From Esteya vermicola (Eukaryota > Ascomycota > Sordariomycetes > Ophiostomatales > Ophiostomataceae), in NCBI GenBank assembly GCA_002778215.1, contig PCDM01000001.1:4973001-5037000 (forward strand): DNA of 64,000 nt, written 5' to 3'. Positions 56,118-64,000 of this stretch are shown piece by piece. Every line of letters begins with the position of its first letter. The first letter of the stretch is position 1. The position numbers and the translations under genes were made by a program. The notes under the pieces were generated by a model. The model was not told the origin of the DNA and did not search any database. It worked only from the letters and a program-made list of their open reading frames with translations.

Positions 56118-57952
56118 ATGATAGATATGCTGCCGAGTTCGGGGCAGGCGACAGACGGGCAGGACGAGCATGGACTGTCGACGGTGATGGAGGAGGACGA
56201 AGAGCAGACAGCGGCCGTACGAGGACGGGAATGGAGCGCAGTGTCTGTGGAGGAATGGACGGACATGGACACGGACGAGATCCAGTCGTGTGCCTCGGAG
56301 GACCTGCACGCGCGGCGGCCGAATCGCTGGCGCGGCAAAGCGCGGACGTGGATGCACATGACGACCGAGGACCGCCTCGTGGCCAAGTCTCTCAACAATG
56401 TGCGCAATCGCGAGCTGGGTATCCATCTGTACAACGTGCATACCTTGAAGCGGAGGAACGAGGGGGGGACGAGAGGAAGGACGAGTGGAAGCCGAGGCGA
56501 AACTGGACGGCGTGGCCTCTGAGGATGCGCGTCCAGAGAGACGAGGCCGACGAAGAAGAGGCCGAGGAGGACAATGGTGAGGCCGAGGAGGAACGACACG
56601 AGAGACACGAGAGAAACAAGAAACGCAAGAGAGAGAAGCGGCAGAAGAAGGAGACGCGACAGCAGAGTGGCTTGGCTGCCCCGAAGCCGAGCGCGGCCCT
56701 CGAGGAGCTGCTGGTGGCCACGACGCTGCGGCTGGCCAAGGAGCGCTTTCGGCGGCGGCCCGAGTTTGAGGGCGAGCAGTGGGAGCAGCTGGATCGCGCC
56801 GATTTCGAGCAGCGGATGCGCAAGAACCCCGGACGCAAGCCACACAAGCAGACCGGCAGCCGGCCGGCTGTCTCGACCGACGACGACCTGTCGACGGCGA
56901 TCCTGCGGCCGGCCATGCGGCACGTGCTGTCCCAGCTGGACCAGACACTGCTCGTGCTGCACAATGCGCAGGCGGCGTGCATCGCGGAGCGCGCCGAGTC
57001 TGACACGGAGACGGAGACGGAGGCCGAGGGGACAGAGGATGGCAACGACGATGGCAACGAGAGCAACAAGGGCAACGAGGATAACGGCATCGAGGGTCAG
57101 GAGGACAACGACGGCAACGAGGACAACAACGACAACGACGACAACAGCAAGCGCCCTGGCGAGTCCGAAGAGGCTTTCCGTGTGCGCCGCGCTCGCCACC
57201 ACCACAAGCGCATCCCCATCGAGTCGGCCATGCACAATTTCCGGTCCGCTGCCGAGCTGCGGAAAAAGTACCAACAGGCCCAGGCGATACCGTCGATCTC
57301 GGGCGGTCTCCGCGAGGGCCATGCCGTCCGGCTCGGCGACTGGCGGCTGCGTGACTGGAGCGACGTCGTCGGCGCGGCCGCCTTGGCCGGGTTCGACGGG
57401 GCGGTGCTGGCGCGGACGGCGCAGCGGTGCGCCGACCTCTTTGGCGAGGGCATGGTGCTCGACACGATGACTAGAGGGCTGGCCGTGGCAGAGACAGCCG
57501 CGGCAGAAGCAGCCGCCGCGGCCGAGAAGAAGCCGTTTGTAGCCGAGCTTGCGCCGAGACACAGCACGGTGCAGCCGCAGCCGCCAGGCAAGAGATTTAC
57601 AACCAGAGACATTCGCGAAGACGACGAGACGGACAGTGAGGAGGAAGACGGGGAGGAGGAGGAGGAGGAGGAGGAAGAGGAGAAAAAGGACGGCGACGAC
57701 GAGGACAAGGACGACGGCAATCCAGAGGCTCCCGCGCCAGCGCCCAAGCCGAGAGGACTGCTGCTCCTGTACGTACCGCCGCGAATGGACGGCCAGCCGT
57801 TTGGCTGTCCGCTTGCGTCCTGCGATCGAGCCGGCAACGGGTTTGCCCGCCGCTACAATCTCGACCGACATCTGCGGCTCGTGCACACGGCCAAGTCGAC
57901 CACCGACCCCAAGATGGCAGGCCAGTATGATGATGCCAAGGCAAAGGGCTAG
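56118..57952 (+). pseudogene. Rrn9-domain Pol I factor-like gene, reading frame broken at a G7 run
   Basis: The ATG at 56118 opens a frame that encodes a conserved Rrn9-type region: RPNRWRGKARTWMHMTTEDR, VAKSLNNVRNRELGIHLYNV and HTLKRRNEGG. At 56462-56468 there is a run of seven G. Just after it the original frame becomes Gly/Arg filler and stops at 56520-56522, while another frame continues as DERKDEWKPRRNWTAWPL, the expected sequel of the domain. That frame runs to TGA at 57950-57952 with a long acidic segment and a C-terminal C2H2-like finger (FGCPLASCD...FARRYNLDRHLRLVH). One additional G would join them. No GT-AG intron explains it. Rrn9 belongs to the upstream activation factor for rDNA transcription. 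A sequencing or assembly error is as likely as real decay. Confidence 0.75.
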
Positions 57953-58136
57953 ATATAGGGACAGAAATCGGGAGGACAGGCTCGACTGGAAAATGACTCT
58001 ATTGTTGTACACGCGCACATTTGCTCATACATTTTCTCGGCCACCCTCCCCCTCGTGTAAATACAAAAAAGACCACAGACATCCTTTCCCCCTATCCCTC
58101 CATTCCACCCATCCCGCCACTCCTGTCCAGCCGCTC

Positions 58137-60230
58137 TCAGTTCTTCTCCAGCTGCAGGCTCCGTAACCGTGATTCTGCCGTTATGACCTAGAAAAGTATT
58201 AGTCAGCACATGTCTGTGGATGCCACCGAGGAATGCGAGACTCACATCGACGGCCTGCTGCACCTCGAGCACCTTGCGCACTTCCGCCAGCCAGTCGCGG
58301 CTCAGCGTCTTGGCCCAGCCCTGCAGACCGTTGACCTCGCGCGCGGCAGCGTCGAGGTTGCCCTCCTCCAGCAGCGCCTGTGTGCGCGTCAGAATGCTCT
58401 CGACGTCGCTGCCGGCCTTGGCGCCGTCGCCGGTGCCGGCCGTCTGGCGCGAAAACATGAGCTTGCTGAGCACGTAGCTGGACGCGTGACTGGCCACACC
58501 GGCATCCTCAGGCAGTAACGCGGCCTTGCGCACCTCGGACGCGACGCGGCGGAAGCGGTCAATGAGGGCCGCCGGCGAGGCGATGCCGCGCTGGTAGGCG
58601 GCCGGCGGGATCGACGCAATGGCGGCGTCGACGACGGGGTCGGCGGCGGCAATCTCCTTGATGGCGACGAGCTCGCGCACAAACGGCTGGCCGCTGCGGG
58701 CCTCGTCCGTGAGCCGCGCACGCACGGCGTCAATGGCCACTTGCAGCTGCTGGGCGCCCTGGCTCGCCTCGACGACGTCTGTCCAGCCGGCCGTCAGCTG
58801 CTCGAGCCCCGAGACAGCTGCCGACAGTTCCTGCAGACGGCCTAGCCGGCCGGCGCGCTCCTGCTCGACGCGCTGGCGCAGCTCGCCGCCAAACTGCTGC
58901 GTCAGCTGCACGGCCTGCTCGAGCAGCCGGTTCTGCAGCCGCTCCTCGCTCAGCTGGCGCTCGCGCTCCGTCGCCAGGGCGAGGCGGTCCTCGTAGCTGC
59001 TGCGGGCGCGGGCGAGCTCGGCCTCGAGGTGCTGGCGCCACTGGGTCTCCTGGGCCACCAGCGCCGTGTCGACCTGGGCCACGAGATCGCGGCCGGCCTT
59101 GTCGAGCGCGTCGGTGCGCTCCTTGAGCTGGGCAGCCGCCGACTTCTCGGCCGCATTGCGGATGGCCTGGATCTTCTGGGCGACCTTGTTCACCTCCAGC
59201 TTGGCCTTGTAGATGGTGGCGCCGTACTTTTCGCTGGCCTTGTCGGCATTGACGACGGTGATAATGTCGTTGAGCATCTTGACAACGTCCTGCACAACAG
59301 GCTCTGTCGCTCCCTGCACGGCAAAGGGATCGATGGGGGAGGCCGGCGGCCACCGAGACGGCTCGTCCACCTCTGGCGGCCGGTACGCCGACTTGGCTTC
59401 GGCGACGGCCGCCGCGGCTGCGGGCGGCGAGACGGACACGGCCTTGGTGCTCTTGGCCTCGGCCCTCTTCTCCTTCTCGGCGCGGCGCTCAGCCCGGCGC
59501 TCCGCTTTGGTGAGAGCCTTGCTGTTGGTAGCCGTGGCGTCCTCGGCCGCTGCGGGCACGACAGGGGATGCTACAGGAACAGACACGGGCACGACTGGTG
59601 TAGTCGGCTCGGCAGACTTCTTGGTGGGCGAGGCCGAGGACTTGCGGCTGCTCTCGGCGTCGGCGACGCGCCAGGAAGCGCCGCTCTGAGCGGGCACGCG
59701 GATGCTGGGAGTGTCACGTGGCTGGGCCTTGTCGACGGCGTTGGCGGCGGACTTTCCGGGGAAGCGTTTCTGAAAATCTTGCTCTTCAAAGTAGAGGACG
59801 ACGGGCTCGGCGTAGGGCACGTACTCGACAAAGAAGTCGTGGAAGGTGTCGTTGATGCGCGAGTACCATACGCCGCCGCCAAACGCAAAGGCGCCGAGGA
59901 TGGAGAGCGTCAAGACATAGTTGCGCAGCCGGCGGAAGAAGCCGCTCTTGCGAGGAGCTGTCGAGGCGGCAGAGGGGATCGTGGAAGTGGAAGCGGTCGT
60001 GGAGGAAGAGGGGATCGAGGTCGTGGCTGAGGAGGGCGACGGCGTTGAGCTCTTGCTGTCGGCATAGAATCTCTGACCAGTCAGCAAAATACAAAGAGTG
60101 GGAAAGCCGAGACGCTGACCTTGCTGGCGATGCTGGCCGTCCACGGGCGCAGGGCAGCTGCTGGAGCTGCGGCTGTGGCCAGGGACCGGCTGCGCAGGAC
60201 TTGCGCGGATCGCATCGAGGTCCGAAGCAT
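58137..60230 (-). CDS. MIC60: MICOS core subunit Mic60 (mitofilin/Fcj1)
   Basis: Three exons, 60120-60230, 58246-60072 and 58137-58187, give 662 residues. The N-terminus, MLRTSMRSAQVLRSRSLATA, is a mitochondrial targeting sequence. A membrane segment (about 88-107, NYVLTLSILGAFAFGGGVWY) is followed by an Ala/Lys/Glu-rich spacer, a coiled coil of about 200 residues and the mitofilin domain (about 560-662). The short last exon completes it as VITAESRLRSLQLEKN. A straight read-through past 58246 would give an implausible tail. Mic60 forms crista junctions in the inner membrane and contacts the SAM/TOM machinery, to which Sam37 in this window belongs. Introns are 47 and 58 nt. Confidence 0.94.
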
Positions 60231-61009
60231 GGTGGAAGCAGAAAAAGGAGGTGGAAGAGAAAATGAGAAAATGAGGAAACACAAAAGAAAACAAAAGAAG
60301 ACACCAAAAGAACAGGACAAAAAAAAAGGCTAATGACAGCTGACACAAAGGAAAGAGGGAGCACAAGCAAGAGCACCAGGATCCAGACAACGACGGGCAA
60401 GGCGTGTCGAGAGTCGAGGATGTCAGAGATGCCGAGGGAAAGGCAAGAAAAGGTCGAAAAGGTCGAAAGTCTCTCTTTGGCGTCGTGCTGTGGCGCTGCC
60501 CAGATGGCCGAAAAAAACGGGTGAGCGATAATGTCCGGCAAAGCGGAATTAAATTAATTCGTAAAAGAATTCAGAAATAGTACACGAAAAATGGCCGTAT
60601 GATTGATTACTCATATTAGCGCTGTCTATCTGCATATCTCGAGTCGAAAACACTCCACACCAGCAACCACTCGGCCACTCGGCCACTGCGGTAGCATTCA
60701 CGATGCAGCAGAGAAGCGAGGAAAGAGAAGGAGGAAGAAGAAAGGACAAAGGGAGAGAAGGAGGAGAAACAAAAATAAAAGAGAGCAAGAGAAACGAGAA
60801 AAGCAACAGATATAGCGCGAGTAGAAACCTAAAACAGAAAGCAAAAACTAGAAATAAAAGGAAAAAAAGAGAGAAACAGAGCGGCCAGAGGGGCCTGGAC
60901 AACATCATCCTGTCTCTGCTGCTCTCTCTTCCGTGGTGGCCAGTCTATATCACCCTTGTCCATTCCCTCCCCATACTCTCCACTCCCACGACGTCCACAA
61001 GTCTGCCGC
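60231..61009. other. intergenic region Mic60 / Rab5
   Basis: About 780 bp. The left part is Mic60 promoter sequence. The centre (60720-60880) is a purine-rich AGGAGAAAC-like stretch that gives Lys/Arg pseudo-frames. No gene is seen. Confidence 0.6.
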
Positions 61010-61829
61010 TTAACAGCTGCACTGCCCCGGAGCCTCTCTGTTGGCTCCCTCTGGAGCGAGGTTGACGCCCGGCCGCTGGCCTGGCCGTACCCGTCCGGGG
61101 CCGGCCTGATCGAGCGGCAGCTTCTTTGCTATCGCCGTGAACAGCTCCGTCACGTTCTCTGCCGTCTTGGCCGACGTCTCAAAGAAAAGCAGGCCGGCCT
61201 CTCGTGCGTACGCCTCAGCGTCGGCAGCGGCGATAGCCCGCTTGTCCGGCTGCTCGGTGACGAGATCGAGCTTGTTGCCTGCGAGCGCAATGATAATGTT
61301 CTCGTTGGCCTGGCGCTGGAGCTCCTTGACCCAAGCCTTGGCCTTGTCGAGAGAGGACTAGAGAGTTAGACGAAAAGGAGCAGTAGATTGGGAGCAATAG
61401 AAATAGAGCCAGGGAGTGAGTCATGGGCAAAGCAAAGGACGTACTGCCTGGGTAATGTCGTACACGACGACGGCACAGTTGGCATTCCGGTAGTACATGG
61501 GAGCGAGGGACTTGTAGCGTTCCTGGCCGGCCGTGTCCCAGATCTCAAACTTGACCGTCGTGGCTTCGTCGAGCGAGATGGTCTGCGTCAGAAAGGCGGC
61601 GCCAATGGTGGATTCCCGGTACGAGTCGAACTGGTCCTTGACGAACCGGAGGACAATCGAACTCTAAAGAGTCAGAGACAGGAGGGGGGAGGGAGGAGAA
61701 AGGAGAGAAGTGATAGGGGAGAGAAAAAGGACGCACCTTGCCAACAGCAGATTCACCGAGCAGAACAAGCTTGAATTGGGCAAAGCGGTTGCTGAGGCCG
61801 CGTGCGCCGGGAGGTCCTCGAGTTGCCAT
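61010..61829 (-). CDS. Rab5-type small GTPase (Ypt5/Vps21 family)
   Basis: Three exons, 61737-61829, 61445-61663 and 61010-61357, give 219 residues. The five G-box features are present: GESAVGKSS (P-loop, interrupted by intron 1), a switch I Thr in STIGAAFLTQT, WDTAGQE, GNKLDL and ETSAK. Rab5-specific signatures include YKSLAPMYYRNANCAVVVYD and ITQASSLDKAKAWVKELQRQ. The protein ends QCSC, a geranylgeranylation motif. It controls early endosome fusion and endocytic traffic when GTP-bound and membrane-anchored. The exon 2 donor at 61444 was chosen because ending exon 2 after CAG GCA reproduces the conserved ITQASSLDKA junction. The gene is divergent from SAC1. Confidence 0.96.
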
Positions 61830-62669
61830 ATTGAGAGATGGGGTTGTGGGAACGGAGAGAGAGGGAATGTCTAGTCTGGAGAGGGTGGATCGTAGGAAAT
61901 GCCGAGCTGGCAATGGAGATGGGTGGTCGTGTCGGAGAATCGACGCTGATGAGCACAAAAGGCAAGAGAGTTGTCAGCCGATCTGCTGAGAGAAGAAGAG
62001 GAAAAAGAGGGAGTGTCTGGAAAAGAGGACGGATGATGGGTGCAAGAGGAGGAGATCGGCTGGTGTCGGATGGTGCCGGTCCCGTGGCTGCTTGTCGTTG
62101 GATGGGCTGTGGTGGAGAGGTTTCGAGCGTCTAGAGAAGTCTAGAGAAGTTGGAGAGGAGAAGGCGGCTTTGCTGATGGATGCCTGGGCAAGAGCGAAAC
62201 GAAAACGGCTGCAGTGGCTGGGGAGTGGCGTCAGCAAAGGAGAGAGAGAGCAAACCAGGTTGTTTGATTGCACGCTAGAGAGTGGGGCATTCTTTGCTGC
62301 TGACTACGAGTACGTTCGAATATATGAGGAATACTCGTTTCGTACAGAGATAGGTTCACGTGACAATCTACGAGCCTGGTGGGTCTGATAGCAGACAAAA
62401 GAACCAATCAGAGGACCGCGTTATGGCCAAGCAAACGCGGCCAGTGACGACACTGTGGTCGCTTTCTGGATAGCTTGCCTCTCCTGCCAAAAGCTGATCG
62501 GTTCGCCTCGACTCTTTTGCACGCGTCCTACGCAGCTTTCCGCCCCAGTTGTCTGTCGGCCTATTCAGTCTCTCGTCTCACCTCTCTCACATCGACAACG
62601 ACGCTTTTGTTTTTCCGGCCGTTCCCCCATCTTTCTCTGCCTCTTCACCTCCTTTTTTTCTGACTCGAC
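61830..62669. promoter_or_regulatory. divergent region Rab5 / SAC1
   Basis: An 840-bp region between start codons on opposite strands. The right side is a CT-rich leader (62560-62660) before the SAC1 ATG. The Rab5 side is AG-rich. No specific binding site is claimed and no gene is seen. Confidence 0.5.
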
Positions 62670-64000
62670 ATGGCTTTCCCGTTCCGGGACCTCAATGTGC
62701 AGGTCACCCCCGACTGCTACATTTTCAAGTCGCCTTCGTCGCCCGATGCCCTGGCCCTGACGGTCGACCGCCCCTCGGGCGAGATCCGACTGAACGAGGC
62801 CGCACTCATCTCGGAACGGCGGACGACGCGCATTCTGTCCATCAAGGGCATCCTGGGCATCATCCAGCTGCGGCTCGGTAAGTGACACGAACGGAAAAAG
62901 GAACTCGAAGCTCGACAAGACATGCACTGACCACGACAGACAAGTACGTCATCATCATCACCAAGGACGAGCAGGTCGGCCGCCTCAAGGGCCACATGGT
63001 GCACCGGCTGGTGTCTGTCGAGTTTCTGCCCGTCCACGAGCGCCAGGTCCGCGACCCCGACGAAGACCGCTTCCTGTCGCTGCTGCGCAGCTTCCTCCTC
63101 ACAGGCCGGACGTACTTTTCGTACACGCTCGACCTCACCAGCAGCTTCCAGCGCCAGGCGACACAGCAGGATACCGGCGGCACGGACATGCCGCTGTGGA
63201 TGCGTGCCGACGACCGCTTCTTCTGGAACCGCTTCGTGCAGTCTGACCTCATCCGGTTCCGACAGCGAGGCGCACGAGGCCAGCCGGGGCCCCAGCCGGG
63301 CGCCGACCCTTATATTCTGCCCGTCATCTTTGGCGTGCTCGAGATCAAGCCGACGCAGTTCCGGGGGCGGGCGTTGACGCTGGTGCTCATCACGCGGCGG
63401 TCTCGGTTCCGGGGCGGCACGCGCTTCTTCTCACGCGGCATCGACGACCAGGGTCACGTGGCCAACTTTAACGAGACCGAACAGGTCGTCGTGCTCAACG
63501 ACAGCGGGCGCAGCAGTCTCGGCGGCTTCTCCGGCTCGGGCGATATGCAGAGCGGGCGGCAGCTTGTCAGTGGGGCAGGTGCAGGCGCCGGGACCGGGAC
63601 CGGGGGACCAGAGACGCAGATTCTGTCGTACGTGCAGACGCGCGGCAGCGTGCCCGTGTACTGGGGCGAGATCAACAACCTCAAGTACACGCCCAAGCTG
63701 GAGGTGCGCAGTGATGCGCGGGGCATTGAGGCGGCGCTGCCGGCGGCTAGCGCGCACTTTGCCGAGCAGGTACGGCTGTACGGCGACACGTACGTGGTCA
63801 ACCTCGTCAACCAAAAGGGGCGAGAGCAGCGAGTCAAGGAGGCGTTTGAGCGCATGGTGCGCAACCTGGCGGTGTCATCGGCGGCCAAGGAAAAGGACCG
63901 TCTCGCCGATCGGGTGCACTATGTGTACTTTGACTTTCACAGCGAGACCAAGGGCATGCGGCTGGACCGCGCGCGGCTGCTGCTGGACCAGATGCACGAC
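62670..64000 (+). CDS. SAC1: phosphoinositide phosphatase SAC1, 5' part (runs off window)
   Basis: Exon 1 is 62670-62877, the intron 62878-62939 (GTAAGT...gacag), and exon 2 runs from 62940 past the end, giving about 423 residues here. The N-terminal Sac domain shows GILGIIQLRLDKYVIIIT, FFWNRFVQSDLIR, PVIFGVLEIKP, ITRRSRFRGGTRFFSRG and YVQTRGSVPVYWGEINNLKY, a nearly invariant Sac signature. The catalytic CX5R loop and the C-terminal membrane anchors lie outside the window, so catalytic competence cannot be judged here. Sac1 removes phosphate from PI4P at the ER/Golgi. A Gly/Thr-rich insertion (about 63570-63610) precedes the Sac signature and may be a lineage feature. Confidence 0.95.

Noticed and set aside
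56015..58018. 667-codon minus-strand frame opposite the Rrn9-domain gene
   Set aside because: It is an antisense shadow of acidic GA-rich coding sequence and shows no recognisable motif.
57949..58245. C-terminal extension of the Mic60 open frame beyond 58246
   Set aside because: Read-through adds an unrelated tail, whereas a GT-AG intron (58188-58245) leads to a 16-residue ending that fits the mitofilin domain.
1..64000. CRISPR array, insertion sequence or classical transposon
   Set aside because: No repeat-spacer array, no transposase or reverse transcriptase motif and no long terminal repeats were seen. The sequence is eukaryotic.

Overview
This window is nuclear DNA of a filamentous ascomycete, most likely a Sordariomycete. 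Four things support this: short GT-AG introns of about 47-110 nt with CTGAC/CTAAC branch points; coding sequence with strong G/C at third codon positions; CT-rich leaders; and a gene set that includes a filamentous-fungus GT2 synthase. I cannot fix the genus from sequence alone. I resolved 14 genes with a complete or window-truncated reading frame. To these I add one small gene that is easy to miss, one frameshifted gene, one gene broken by a stop codon and one gene fragment.

Layout. 0-2.7 kb: the 3' end of an unrecognised gene and a P-loop kinase-like gene. 2.7-9.2 kb: gene desert. 9.2-10.9 kb: a four-exon GT2 polysaccharide synthase on the minus strand. 10.9-23.1 kb: second desert. 23.1-33.7 kb: a compact block with a Ser-rich hypothetical protein, a three-exon amidase, a SPRY protein, mitochondrial isoleucyl-tRNA synthetase and an acidic nuclear-looking protein. 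33.7-46.1 kb: third desert, holding a candidate 86-residue gene at 42.7-43.1 kb. 46.1-52.0 kb: Sam37/metaxin, PIG-U (Gab1) and pescadillo (Nop7). 52.0-56.1 kb: a small A+T-richer island with a gene fragment, a kinase-like gene with an in-frame TGA and an F-box gene. 56.1-64 kb: an Rrn9-domain gene with a frame break at a G7 run, Mic60, a Rab5-type GTPase, and the 5' part of SAC1 running off the window.

The recognised genes are housekeeping functions: ribosome biogenesis and Pol I transcription (Nop7, Rrn9), mitochondrial translation and architecture (mtIleRS, Sam37, Mic60), and endomembrane traffic, lipid and GPI chemistry (Rab5, Sac1, PIG-U). Several are head-to-head pairs that share short promoters (mtIleRS/acidic protein, PIG-U/NOP7, Rab5/SAC1).

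About 31 kb of the 64 kb lies in the three deserts. They contain no transposon ORFs I can recognise. They do carry many copies of short palindrome-forming words (TACTCCGTA/TACGGAGTA and TACTCGTA/TACGAGTA), microsatellites and long pure polypyrimidine tracts, and these words are almost absent from the gene blocks. That dispersed element family is the most unusual feature of the window. I found no convincing novel multi-gene system.
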